A DNA stretch of 64,000 nt from Polaribacter butkevichii (GCF_038024105.1 NZ_CP150661.1:3873501-3937500); one strand, 5' to 3'. Shown: positions 10,901-20,238, numbered from the stretch's first letter. The notes: a model not told the origin generated them from the letters alone. Translations and numbers: made by a program.

Positions 10901-13515
10901 GCTCCTGCTATTGTTGCATCATCATTATCATCAAAAGCATCGTCTAAACCATCTTTATCTGTATCCGTTCCTGATACAACATTTGCTGTATGTCCGTTTT
11001 CTGCAATATCTAAAATACCATCATTGTCTGAGTCTGAATCTAGATAATCTGGTTTGTCTGTATTGTCTGTATTGTGAGGAACAAAACCAATACCGTCAGT
11101 TTCGTAAGCATCATCGATACCATTTTTATTGATATCAATGATATCAGAACCAACTCCACTAGGAGCAATATAATTAGCGGTACTTTGTGCTTCTATATTA
11201 TCTGGAATAGCATCATTATCTGCATCTATGTCTAAATAATCAGGACTATTATCTGCATCGGTATTTGTAGGTGTGTTACCTTCGTTTGCTGAAGATGGAA
11301 TTCCGTTTGTTGTTAAAGAGGTTCCTACCGTTCCATCTGCAATTCCATCATGATTTGCATCAATACCACCTGTTTCTATAACATCAGGAATACCATCGTT
11401 ATCTGAATCTAAATCTAAATGATTAGGAATTCCATCTCCGTCTGTATCGGGTGCACTACAATATTTTAATTCGAATAATTGCATTGTAGCAACTCTACCT
11501 GTACTATCTTCTTTACCACCTACAATTACAATTTGTTTAATAGGATTTGGTGAAGAAACAATAACACTATTGTTTGGTGCATTTGCCGCACTCGTAGTAC
11601 TTACTACAGATTGATTAATAATTGTATAGTTACCTGCACTTAATGAGTTGTTTAAAACAGATAAAGGAACATTTACACCGTCTAAATTAGCAGAAATATC
11701 TGCTCTATCGCTGTTGTCTAGCCCTCCCCATTTAAACTCTAAATTATAAACTGGTTCTGTAAAAGTTATTGTATAAATTACAACACTTAAATCCGCTGCA
11801 TTTTCAGGATAGAAAGATCCATTAGGAAAACTAGAGTTTTTAATTTGTGCATTAATGTAATTTCCATCTACATTATTTGTAGGACCTTGGCTTTGAACTC
11901 CGCTAGCCCATCTAGCAGAATTAGTAACTTGGTATGCAAATGTAGCACTTACACCGTTAAAGGTGTATAGATTTGTTTCTGATCCAGAAGTTGTGCTGCT
12001 TGTAGATGTATTTGTACTCGCTTGTGTAAAAGTTTGACCAAGATTAATGTAAGGAGCGTTGGTTAGACAAGCTAATTCTTCAGTATCTAAAATACCATCA
12101 TTATCATCGTCTAAATCAACAATATCAATAACTCCATCACCATCTGTATCTAAACAAGAAGCAGCTCCAGAAACCGTTATTGTTAAGTTACAATTAGGGT
12201 CATCTATATCTGTAACTGTTATGGTTTTATCTAAACCATCTGCACCATCAGTAATTACAAAAACGGTATCTGTATTGTAAAAACCTGTAGTTGTGGTTGT
12301 GCCCGTTATTGTATAAGATGCACCGATTTTACTTCCTTCTAAGTTTAATGTAAATTGTAAATCGTTATTATTAGTACAAGAACCTATTAAAGTACCAGGA
12401 GACGTTAATGAACAAGGGATTGTTCCGTCTAAATTAGCACAAGTTTCAGATGAATCTTCTGGGTTTGCACAATTGGCACCACTACAATTATAGGATACGG
12501 TTGCGTCTATTGTAGCATTTTGTATTGGGGTTCCATTAAAAGTATAAGAGAAATCTAAATTTGGACCAACAATACCAGAAATGTTAGATTGACTTCCAAT
12601 TTTTATATAACCTGTTTTCGATTCTGAGGTTAAAGGACCTGTAACGTCTCCGCCACCTTGTATTTTACCTTTAATATCTGCAGATCCTTCATTGTAAAAT
12701 TCTCCTGTTAAATTAAAGTCTCCGTTTACCAAAAGTACACCATAATTTTTAAAAGTAGCAGTTGTTGTTCCTAAAGACAATGCCCCAGACGTAATGTTAA
12801 AGGTACCTGTATTTACAAATAAACCTTTGTTATTAAATGCACTTATTGAGGTTAGCTTGCCACAATTTACAAAAGTTGTTTCAGAACTTGTTTGAAAATT
12901 ATTAGTAATAACCATTTCCTCTTGATTTCTAAAGTGGCTTAGACCAACAGATGCAGCATTTATTTCGCCACCAACATTTACTTTACCTAGATTATCAAAT
13001 TCATTTATAGAAGAGGATCCAAATTGTAACGATTGGGAAATGTCTAAAACCCCTTCATTATAAATGGTGTTTTTAGCTCCGTTAAAACTAATTGTATTTG
13101 TAGCGGTTAGGGTTCCCTTACTGCTTACTGTTATATTTACATTCGCTTTAAATTGTGGGTTTTGATTAAAAATTAATTCACCATCTTCTACAATAAAAGA
13201 TACATTCCCTGTAGAAGCAGAGTTTGAAATTTTTAAAGTACTTCCGTTTGAAATACAAATGATAGCTCCATCGTTAAAAGTAGCGCCTGTTGAATTAAAA
13301 ATACTAATATTACCTACAATACGAGTAATACCTGATTGAAAAGTATAACCATTATTTTGATTGCTACTTAGAGTATAATCATAATTATCACATTGCGCAT
13401 TAATGTTTGTAACATAAAAAAACGCAAATAAAGAAAATAGGAGTAAAGCTATGGACTTTAGTTTGAAACGAATTATCCTCGCAAATAATTTAGTTTCTTT
13501 TAGGGGGTGTGTCAT
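7999..13515 (-). CDS. Giant T9SS-exported surface protein with thrombospondin type 3 repeats (1838 aa)
   Basis: Predicted cell-surface or secreted protein; function unknown, adhesin-like. After a long signal segment (to about residue 40, ending I-N-A-Q) comes a beta-solenoid-like region rich in Asn, Gly and Ser (about 45-330). Short repetitive domains follow, then acidic D-x-D-G-D-G calcium-binding thrombospondin type 3 repeats (about 470-490 and 700-900). From about residue 920 (M-I-T-Q-V-Y-Q) the protein aligns with the divergent neighbour at 14566-20136: first a lamin-tail-like domain, then a roughly 700-aa module with Y-L-V-G-N-P-F-P and N-N-S-Q-R-E-Y. A carbohydrate-binding-like beta-sandwich (about 1413-1530, E-A-E-D-A...) is inserted in it. 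The last ~80 residues form a T9SS sorting domain (L-F-D-I-L-G-K-K-V). Calcium binding and surface location are inferred from the repeats and the sorting domain. Confidence 0.8.
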   Translation of the reverse strand: MTHPLKETKLFARIIRFKLKSIALLLFSLFAFFYVTNINAQCDNYDYTLSSNQNNGYTFQSGITRIVGNISIFNSTGATFNDGAIICISNGSTLKISNSASTGNVSFIVEDGELIFNQNPQFKANVNITVSSKGTLTATNTISFNGAKNTIYNEGVLDISQSLQFGSSSINEFDNLGKVNVGGEINAASVGLSHFRNQEEMVITNNFQTSSETTFVNCGKLTSISAFNNKGLFVNTGTFNITSGALSLGTTTATFKNYGVLLVNGDFNLTGEFYNEGSADIKGKIQGGGDVTGPLTSESKTGYIKIGSQSNISGIVGPNLDFSYTFNGTPIQNATIDATVSYNCSGANCANPEDSSETCANLDGTIPCSLTSPGTLIGSCTNNNDLQFTLNLEGSKIGASYTITGTTTTTGFYNTDTVFVITDGADGLDKTITVTDIDDPNCNLTITVSGAASCLDTDGDGVIDIVDLDDDNDGILDTEELACLTNAPYINLGQTFTQASTNTSTSSTTSGSETNLYTFNGVSATFAYQVTNSARWASGVQSQGPTNNVDGNYINAQIKNSSFPNGSFYPENAADLSVVIYTITFTEPVYNLEFKWGGLDNSDRADISANLDGVNVPLSVLNNSLSAGNYTIINQSVVSTTSAANAPNNSVIVSSPNPIKQIVIVGGKEDSTGRVATMQLFELKYCSAPDTDGDGIPNHLDLDSDNDGIPDVIETGGIDANHDGIADGTVGTSLTTNGIPSSANEGNTPTNTDADNSPDYLDIDADNDAIPDNIEAQSTANYIAPSGVGSDIIDINKNGIDDAYETDGIGFVPHNTDNTDKPDYLDSDSDNDGILDIAENGHTANVVSGTDTDKDGLDDAFDDNDDATIAGATVNDGVTPNNTVTNLTSLENSFGDEDNDFNPASPSTGNLDYRDTPEAAEAMITQVYQFGTDKWIEITNIGNATIPANTIKVQLYKDKTGDQTGVNPDVSYTIGTLLEAGNSVLFKNSSNSIITSAEIASDATIITNNDLTNLDDATNDIITLSAANGVYSWENRYDVVSNVTNNTSVVRIDETIAPNATYTEGEWVVFINDAITTYQSGYGLDDTSAKRHPQDPLISEIKNSDSEANTLLGLHRIRKTVRENGNWSNGFPDRSRYVVIHQYYNHESSRFSARKLEVNAGKELRVTDNLLVVTNSIVLDGEIRLTGATAQLVQTHTDESTVSGNGQLFVDQKSEVPSLYRYNYMSSPVTTPGADTYSLATVLKDGTTPNDPKEITFVTGYDGSVNATGISLADYWIYTYAAGNNGRSNWEHKYRRGTINKGDGYIFKGPGQEQNYTFAGTPNDGSFTTENEISEGQSYLVGNPFPSAMNARKFIEDNEAFITGTLYFWQHVGEEDPNGTAGHNFAGYIGGYATQNKKMGTAANTTNLNGPVDYTLEAEDAIEGTGFEISLLGIGNSVVSLNHTDYIKYSNISRGVDSLRITYASFFDKKLKIKINNQETEEIIFSKTAGFYIEKKIALCIETGSDVTFTSIDDSHSVFIDKIVFKDQDGQIACAPSTGDATYADKYIAPEPYIAIGQGFFIEGNSTSGKIVFNNSQREYITKESGESVFFRSKKKTTAKTSNTGLPVLKLGMNYSNTVGNNLHRQIGISFDPANSFEYEKGSDSKMYDVNPTDFYWKFPNDYNSYVIAGVQQISNDLEVPLEIIVKANSVINIKIDEINNISQDVYIKDKLTGKTQKINDANATYLLKEGTYTNRFVLAFSPSENTVLSVEDDILLDKQTSIYADNENHNIVISKNQEVNINNVELFDILGKKVNLWTIKEQKEVYQLEITKQVPTGIYIVKVNTDKGTMNKKVVIE

Positions 13516-14205
13516 TTAGAAAAATTTTAAAAGTGCTATACATATATTGTTAATTAAGCACCATTATTAAGACACTATTAAATTTAAAAAGTCACTTTTA
13601 TTTTATTGAATTAGAAATGATTACCTTTTGAAGTAGTGTGTGGAAGTAGATTGTTAAGTGTTACAAGAATCTTTTAGTTGTAATATTGTCCGTTGTTTTT
13701 GGTGTTAAAATAGTTTTTTTTAGAAATAAGGTAGAGTCTTTTGTTTTTAATAAAGAGAGCTTGTAATAATAATGATAAAAATTAGGTTTGTTTATTAGTG
13801 GGAGTAACTTTTAAATACTATTTTTTAATAAGCAAATTTGTGAGACTAAAGCTTAAGTTGGGGAGGGGTGTAAATGTTGTTTTTTTATTAAATTCTAATT
13901 TCTTAAAAGAAAACCTAAACAAAACAAATAATGGAGTGTCTAATGAGTTTAAAAGCAGTGGTTTATGAATTTTAGGTTAACTAAGTGTTATGTTACGTGT
14001 TTTTTTAGAATTATTATGAATTTAATAAGAAAATAGTTTTGCGGTTAAATAAAATTTATTATATTTACTTCAAGTTTAAGATATTATAAACTTATCTAAA
14101 GTGTTTTAGAAAAAACAAACACTAATTTTATTAAAATGGTTGCTATGTCATTTTAATAAAATTCATACAAACAACATAGTGAAGTTCATCTCTTTTAGAT
14201 TATAA
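13516..14205. other. AT-rich intergenic region between two divergent giant genes
   Basis: About 690 bases with no convincing gene; only very short open frames in either direction. It presumably carries the promoter of the 1838-aa gene, but no clear TAnnTTTG box lies in the first 60 bases. One strong hairpin (14125-14162) stands out. The rest up to 14565 is a decayed duplication, listed separately. Confidence 0.6.
14125..14162. repeat. Perfect 14-bp inverted repeat (hairpin)
   Basis: ATTTTATTAAAATG is followed after 10 bases by its exact reverse complement. There is no GC-rich stem or T-run, so it is not a standard terminator. It could be a protein-binding palindrome or an mRNA leader structure upstream of the duplicated promoter. 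Confidence 0.6.
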
Positions 14206-14490
14206 TTTATTTATAAATTGTAGGATGAAAGCGTATTTTATTAAAACAAAAGTTTAAACAATTTTTAATCCCCCGTAAAAATGAAAAGAACGACTACATT
14301 AAAATGCTTACCCAATTGTATTAGTATTAAATATGATAAATATTTATATCATAAACAAAAAAGAGGTAAAAGGTCTTGCAAATCTAGCTAAGGCAATAAA
14401 AAAATAAAAAAAATTTCGCGACTAATATTATTATTAGCACGCTTTGTAAAAAATCAATTTGTACATCTAATAAATGATGGTGCTATTCTT
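14206..14490 (+). repeat. First copy of a ~285-bp tandem duplication (promoter plus gene start)
   Basis: This segment matches 14491-14790 at a constant offset of 285 bases through the leader and start. Bases 14233-14297 are identical to 14518-14582 (65 of 65). Similarity then falls but continues: GTTAAA-type text, the AAAAAAGAGGTAAAAGGTCTT block, and a last recognisable block, AATGATGGTGCTATT at 14474 versus AATGATGGTACTAAT around 14780, after deletions. The second copy is the intact start of the 1856-aa gene. Confidence 0.85.
14281..14484 (+). pseudogene. Decayed 5' fragment of the 1856-aa surface protein gene
   Basis: Starts with an ATG in the same context as the intact gene and encodes the same first residues (M-K-R-T-T-T-L-K). 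A one-base insertion near codon 11 then shifts the frame, and a stop follows after 36 codons. Without the shift, the text still resembles the signal peptide and the K-K-E-V-K-G-L-T-N stretch of the neighbour. Downstream similarity resumes with deletions to about 14484. It is a relic of a tandem duplication and not a functional gene. The duplicated leader may still drive transcription into the real gene. Confidence 0.85.
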
Positions 14491-14565
14491 TTATATTATA
14501 ATTTATAATCTAAAAGTGTATTTTATTAAAACAAAAGTTTAAACAATTTTTAATCCCCCGTAAAA

Positions 14566-17500
14566 ATGAAAAGAACGACTACTTTAAAATGGTTAACCCT
14601 TTTATTAGTATTAAATATTATAAATATTTATGCTATAGATAAAAAAGAGGTAAAAGGTCTTACAAATTCAGCTAAGACAACAAAAACAACAACAACAACA
14701 ACAACAATTTTACCAACAAAAGCTCTTGCTGTAAACACGCTTGCAGATTTACCTAAAAACGAAATTGTGCCTTTGGTGAATGATGGTACTAATTTTAGTG
14801 GAGTTACGGTTAGTAGTAGTAAAGCATTAGGTTTTGATGAATGGAGTAATAAAGGAAATGCGATAATTTCTGGCACTTCTGACTATACATCTACAAACAG
14901 TGATTCTTATCTAACAATTACTTCTCTCTTAACAATGCCTGCGGGTAGTTATGCAGGGGCAAAAATAAGATCAAATTCTTTGCTGTCTTCCATATCAAAT
15001 TTATTAAGTTTTTTAAATGGAGTAACGATAACAACCTATAACGGTAGTACTTTGCAGGAAACCCATGTAGTAAGTAATGATACCTCTTTAACGTTGTTAG
15101 ATCTTACAAGTAGTAATCCTTATAATGTTGGTTTTGTAACCACAAAACCCTTTAATAAAATAAGAATTACTTATGATACTGGTCTTATTGGTAGTTTAAC
15201 AACTAGCTTAATAGTTTATAATGCCTTTGTAAAGGTTTATGAAAATAATACGGATACTTCAAATTGTAATACACAAGTCGCTTGGACAAATACAGCTTAT
15301 CCAGTAGAGGTGTATGCTCCAGGTACTTCTGGTCTTTTAGGAGTAGGTAATGGACTATCCAATATAGAAAATATTATAAGTGCAAGTACTACAGATTATG
15401 CTGAACTAGGGTTAAGTGTAAATCTTCTTGATGATTTAGAAATAGGAGTCTATGATGTTTTAGATAATTATACAGGAGCTAACTTTGTTGGTTTCGATAT
15501 TGAGGTAGCAAGTATAGCAGATGTTAATTTATTAAATAATATTTCAATTTCTACTTATAAAGATGGTTCAGTTATACCTGTAGAAACAAAATCTGGCTCT
15601 ACAATGTTGTTAGGGGTGCCTTTGTTAACAGCTTCAAGTAAACAAACAATAGGGTTTTTAGCTACTCAAGAATTTGATGAAGTACGAATTAAATTTAGTT
15701 CAACGCTTAATGCAAATGTAGGAACTATTAAAATCTACAATAGTTTTATTCAAGAAATGTGTGAAACAACGTTAGCTTGTAATACCACTTATGCTTTAAA
15801 CTCACCTGCATTTTCTACTTATGTAGATTTTCAGCAAACAGGTGTTTCTGGTTTAGCATGTGTTGGTTGTGCGGTATCCAATTCGGAAAATGTTTTATCT
15901 AGTGATGATACAGATTATGCAACAATTAATGTAACAGCAGGAGTAGCTGCAAAGGTTAATTTAGCTGTTAGAGACGCAACAAATACATATCCTGCAGGTT
16001 CTTATGCTGGTTTTGCATTAAGTTTCGATGATGCTTTAGTAAGTTTAGAGGTATTAAGAAATAGTATCACAATTGCTACTTTAGATGCAAACGGAGACGT
16101 TTTAGAGTCTAAATCAGCAAGCGATTTAGTAGGGTTAGAATTATTAACAAATATTATTGGCACATCTGCTACAGGTGATGTTAATCTAGGGTTTAAGACT
16201 ACTCAAGCTTACTCAGGAATAAAAATTTCTGCATCAGCGTTAGTAAGTGTTGCTATAAATAATAAAATTGATGTTTACGGTGCTTTTGTAGATACAAGAG
16301 GAGCAACAGGTAGTGGTTTTGGAACTTGTTTAATAGATTCTGATAATGATGGAATTGATGATAGTTTAGATATTGATGATGATAACGATGGTATTATTGA
16401 TATTGTAGAAAATGGAAATTGTGCAATTGAAGATAAAGTAGAAATTGTAGAGTTATATAGCGAAGACTTTGGTACGGGTACAGGAAGATCAAGTAATCCG
16501 TATGTAGAAAATCATCTTTATGATACTAGTGGTGCTATACCAGATGGTTCTTATGCAATTGTTTCTTCTAACGCTCCTGGTTTACCTGCTTATAATCGTA
16601 CAGACCAAAATGGAAATGTAGATGCAAATATAGATGAATTTACAGGGCCTGCAGGTGGATCAATAAATGGTAGATATTTATCTATTAATATGGTAAATTC
16701 TGGTAACATAGAGTTTTATCGTCATAGACTTAATAATTTAATTATTGGGGCAGATTATAGATTTCGATTAGATATGGCTGGTTTGTGTAATGGTTGTGCA
16801 GATGCTCCTATATTCAGATTAGAAGTACAAGATACAAGTGGAAACGTTTTAAAAACGGTTTCTTCAAGTTCATTAGGGGTTACTAATAATGATACTTGGG
16901 TAAGAGTAAACTTAAATTTTACAGGAACTACAGATAAAGTTGATATTGTAATTTTTAATGACCAACCAAATGGTGGTGCTGGTAATGATGTTGGGGTTGA
17001 TAATATTGTTTTTAGCGTTTTACAATGCCCTGCAAGTTTTAATGATCCAGATAATGACGGACTTGAAAATAGTATAGACTTAGACTCAGATGGAGATGGA
17101 TGTCCAGATGTTAGAGAAGCAGGTGTACCTGGTATTTTAAAAACAACAAATGTAACCAACGGAAACGGTACAGATGCTACAGCTAATACAACAGTAGCTA
17201 CAGATAATGCTATTTTAGATATTGCATCTTCTGGTCAGTCAGTTGGTTTTAACGGCTTGGTAGAAAGTATAGAAACGGATGATACGGCAAGAGCTATTAC
17301 AACCTATCCATCAAATTATATAACCTATGCATTAGATAGCAATATAAATGCATGTGGAACCGCAATGATAACACAGGTATTTCAATCAACTACAGAAAAA
17401 TGGATAGAAATAACAAATACTTCTGATAATATTGTAGGTGAAAATACTGTAAACATTGCATTATTTAAAGATGGAGCTTTAACTACGTTAGCACCTTCTG

Positions 17501-20136
17501 CTTTTATTAATAATTTAAGTGCTATAGATCCACATGCATCTATATTAATTTCTTCTGTAGCTGTAAATAATAAATTATCAGGAGCAACAGAAATTACAGG
17601 AGCAGATGACCCTAATGCAACTGCTGTTACAGATTTTAGTGGAGCTGATGATATTATTGTATTAACAAAAAATATTGACAGTAAGGCTTGGATTAATAGA
17701 GTAGATGTTATCAGTAATATTGCAGATAGTACTAGTTATGTTCGTAGTGATATGATTTTAGAACCAAATACAACCTTTGATTCAGCAGAATGGGTTGCCT
17801 TTATCAACGATAATATTATAACATACAATGATTTAGAATTTGATGACACTACAGAGCGTCACCCTCATGATCCTTTATTATCAGAAATAGCAACTGCAAA
17901 CGATGATGCAAATATAAAACCAGGATTACACAACTTTGGTTTTACAAATAGAGTAGGTTCAGTTTGGTCTAATGGTTATCCAGATAGATCTAGAGAAGTA
18001 AAAATCTCTGAAGATTATAATCATCTAGAAAAATTAAGTGCACGTACATTTGAGGTTAATACAGGTGCTATCTTTAGTATTACAGATCATTTATTAGTTG
18101 TAACAAACAATGTAATCTTAAATGGAGAAATTAGATTGGTAAGTACAGACGATTCTAATAAGGCACAACTAGTTCAAACTCACCAAGGTTTAAAACAAGT
18201 TACAGGAGCGGGTAAATTATTGGTAGATCAAAAATCTAAAGCACCAAATATGTACAGATATAGTTATATGGGGTCGCCTGTAAATACTGTAGGAGAAAGT
18301 ACTTATTCCGTTTTAAGTGTTTTAAAAGATGGTACAAATCCATTAACAGCAAGTGGTACTATTGGTCAAGGAGCTTCTGATATTGCTAAAGATATAACTT
18401 TTGTAGAAGGATATAACGGTAGTAATACTGCGCCAATATCTATTGCCGATTATTGGATATATACTTACGGAAGTGCTGCAGGAGGTAGATCTAATTGGGA
18501 ACACAAATATAGAAGAGCACCAATTGCGCAAACAGATGGTTTTATTTTTAAAGGACCTTCAGATCCAGAACAAAATTATACATACGTAGGTACGCCAAAA
18601 GACGGAGAATTAGCAACAGCAGTAGGTGGAGATCAATCTTATTTAGTAGGTAATCCTTTTGCTGGTGCAATTAGCGCAAAGAAATTTATAGAAGACAATA
18701 CAAATTCTATAACGGGTAGTTTGTATTTCTGGGAACATGCAGGAGAAAAGAATGCAGTAGGAACTCTAGGGCATTATTATGCTGGTTATGTTGGGGGCTA
18801 TGCTATTAGAAATATTTCAATGGGGTTATCAGCAAATCAGGTAATGTCTAATAACGGAGCAGACGTTGAAACAAGCTTAGTAGAAGCAGAATTAGAAACA
18901 AAAAACAATGGTGCAAGTGATTATTCTTTAGACGGTGTTACTGGTGTAGTTCTTGGTTCTTTAAATGAAAGTGTTTCATTTACAAGTACAATAGCAGCAG
19001 ATTCATTATTTATCAACTATAAAACTATAAGTACTGGGTCTATAGGGGTTAAGGTTAATGGTAATTTACAATCAGTTCCATTAAATATTTCGAGTGGTCA
19101 GTATACACATGTTTGCTTTATAAATGACATAAAAGTGAATGATGTTATAGAGGTTATATACACTGATAATTCAGGAGCACATAACTTATATTTAGATTCA
19201 TTCGTATTAAAAGGTCGTGTTGTAACAGAAGGAGTACCTGCTTTAGGAACAGGAGAATACAAAGTGCCTCAAGCCTATATTGCCATGGGACAAGGATTTT
19301 TTATTATGGGAGACTCAGATGGTGGTCCAATAGTATTTAATAATAGTCAAAGAGAATATAAAGCAGAAGGAACAGAATCTATTTTGTTTAAAAGTAGTAA
19401 AAAATCAAAAGAAAAAAAGAGAACGAATGTAAGTAAACTTCCTATTATAAAATTAGGAATGAATTATACAAATGAAGAAGGTATAGGGTTACACAGACAG
19501 ATTGGTATTTCATTTAAAAACGACAATTCTTTTGGATACGATAATGGGTATGATTCTGCAATGTTAGATGTTGGAGAGACCGATTTTTATTGGAAATTTC
19601 CTAATAGTGAAAATAAATACGCAATTGCTGGTGTGCAAAGTATTTCTGATGATTTAGAAGTGCCTTTATATATATCATTAGCTCATAAAGGTACTATAGT
19701 TATTGGTGTTGATGAGTGGGATGCTATTGATAGAAATGTGTATATAAAAGATAAACTAACTAAACAAGCATACTTAATTAACAACGGTAGTTTTTCTTTA
19801 AAACTTGCAAGTGGTAGTTATACAGATAGATTTTTCTTAACGTTTAAAGAAAGTAATACGTTAAGTGTATCAGATAATACTACTGTGTTAAATAAGAATA
19901 TTGCGGTTTATTTAGATAATAATACACAAGAAATTGTAATTAATAATGAAAATAGTTTACAACTTAAAAATGTAAAATTATACAATCTTTTAGGACAAGA
20001 AGTTGGTAAATGGAATAACCTAGATCAAATAGCTACACAACAGAGGTTAAAAACAAACAAACTATCTGATGCTATTTACATTATCAATATTGAAACAGAA
20101 AAAGGAAAAATTTCTAAAAAAGTGATCTTAGAGTAG
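14566..20136 (+). CDS. Giant T9SS-exported surface protein with three N-terminal repeats (1856 aa)
   Basis: Predicted surface or secreted protein of unknown function, paralogous in its C-terminal half to the divergent 1838-aa protein. Signal peptide at 1-24, then a threonine-rich stretch coded by an ACA-repeat tract (about 14680-14707). Three tandem divergent repeats of about 160-170 aa follow (roughly 60-230, 250-405, 415-590), each with a T-D-Y-A-type block, an A-G-x-x-x-G-F/A block and a final I-x-V-Y-x-A/S-F segment. Next come thrombospondin type 3 repeats (about 595-620), a beta-sandwich (about 640-830) and another short type 3 repeat. The shared half starts at residue 933 (M-I-T-Q-V-F-Q): a lamin-tail-like domain, the Y-L-V-G-N-P-F module with an inserted beta-sandwich (about 1433-1550), and a T9SS sorting domain. 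The start follows the duplicated leader closely. Confidence 0.82.
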   Translation: MKRTTTLKWLTLLLVLNIINIYAIDKKEVKGLTNSAKTTKTTTTTTTILPTKALAVNTLADLPKNEIVPLVNDGTNFSGVTVSSSKALGFDEWSNKGNAIISGTSDYTSTNSDSYLTITSLLTMPAGSYAGAKIRSNSLLSSISNLLSFLNGVTITTYNGSTLQETHVVSNDTSLTLLDLTSSNPYNVGFVTTKPFNKIRITYDTGLIGSLTTSLIVYNAFVKVYENNTDTSNCNTQVAWTNTAYPVEVYAPGTSGLLGVGNGLSNIENIISASTTDYAELGLSVNLLDDLEIGVYDVLDNYTGANFVGFDIEVASIADVNLLNNISISTYKDGSVIPVETKSGSTMLLGVPLLTASSKQTIGFLATQEFDEVRIKFSSTLNANVGTIKIYNSFIQEMCETTLACNTTYALNSPAFSTYVDFQQTGVSGLACVGCAVSNSENVLSSDDTDYATINVTAGVAAKVNLAVRDATNTYPAGSYAGFALSFDDALVSLEVLRNSITIATLDANGDVLESKSASDLVGLELLTNIIGTSATGDVNLGFKTTQAYSGIKISASALVSVAINNKIDVYGAFVDTRGATGSGFGTCLIDSDNDGIDDSLDIDDDNDGIIDIVENGNCAIEDKVEIVELYSEDFGTGTGRSSNPYVENHLYDTSGAIPDGSYAIVSSNAPGLPAYNRTDQNGNVDANIDEFTGPAGGSINGRYLSINMVNSGNIEFYRHRLNNLIIGADYRFRLDMAGLCNGCADAPIFRLEVQDTSGNVLKTVSSSSLGVTNNDTWVRVNLNFTGTTDKVDIVIFNDQPNGGAGNDVGVDNIVFSVLQCPASFNDPDNDGLENSIDLDSDGDGCPDVREAGVPGILKTTNVTNGNGTDATANTTVATDNAILDIASSGQSVGFNGLVESIETDDTARAITTYPSNYITYALDSNINACGTAMITQVFQSTTEKWIEITNTSDNIVGENTVNIALFKDGALTTLAPSAFINNLSAIDPHASILISSVAVNNKLSGATEITGADDPNATAVTDFSGADDIIVLTKNIDSKAWINRVDVISNIADSTSYVRSDMILEPNTTFDSAEWVAFINDNIITYNDLEFDDTTERHPHDPLLSEIATANDDANIKPGLHNFGFTNRVGSVWSNGYPDRSREVKISEDYNHLEKLSARTFEVNTGAIFSITDHLLVVTNNVILNGEIRLVSTDDSNKAQLVQTHQGLKQVTGAGKLLVDQKSKAPNMYRYSYMGSPVNTVGESTYSVLSVLKDGTNPLTASGTIGQGASDIAKDITFVEGYNGSNTAPISIADYWIYTYGSAAGGRSNWEHKYRRAPIAQTDGFIFKGPSDPEQNYTYVGTPKDGELATAVGGDQSYLVGNPFAGAISAKKFIEDNTNSITGSLYFWEHAGEKNAVGTLGHYYAGYVGGYAIRNISMGLSANQVMSNNGADVETSLVEAELETKNNGASDYSLDGVTGVVLGSLNESVSFTSTIAADSLFINYKTISTGSIGVKVNGNLQSVPLNISSGQYTHVCFINDIKVNDVIEVIYTDNSGAHNLYLDSFVLKGRVVTEGVPALGTGEYKVPQAYIAMGQGFFIMGDSDGGPIVFNNSQREYKAEGTESILFKSSKKSKEKKRTNVSKLPIIKLGMNYTNEEGIGLHRQIGISFKNDNSFGYDNGYDSAMLDVGETDFYWKFPNSENKYAIAGVQSISDDLEVPLYISLAHKGTIVIGVDEWDAIDRNVYIKDKLTKQAYLINNGSFSLKLASGSYTDRFFLTFKESNTLSVSDNTTVLNKNIAVYLDNNTQEIVINNENSLQLKNVKLYNLLGQEVGKWNNLDQIATQQRLKTNKLSDAIYIINIETEKGKISKKVILE

Positions 20137-20188
20137 CGTGGGGCGAAATGACGTTTTTTAATTAAACGTTGGGATTGATTATTTGTTT

Positions 20189-20238
20189 AAAATAGTTCTA
20201 TTGGTTTTTATTATAAAAATCAATGGGGCTATTTTTTT
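20189..20238 (+). terminator. Terminator after the 1856-aa gene
   Basis: Imperfect hairpin (AAAATAG...ATTG.TTTTTA / TAAAAA.CAAT...CTATTTTTTT) ending in seven T, about 50 bases after the stop. Confidence 0.65.

Noticed and set aside
8785..12280. Several plus-strand open frames of 60-75 codons opposite the 1838-aa protein
   Set aside because: They are antisense shadows of a repetitive coding sequence with no family resemblance or promoter.
14679..14712. The ACA tract as a phase-variation switch
   Set aside because: The unit is three bases, so slippage changes length but does not turn the gene on or off.
16755..17159. A 134-codon minus-strand open frame inside the 1856-aa gene
   Set aside because: Low-complexity Pro/Ser/Leu composition is what the reverse of an Asp/Gly/Asn-rich gene gives; no start context or homology.
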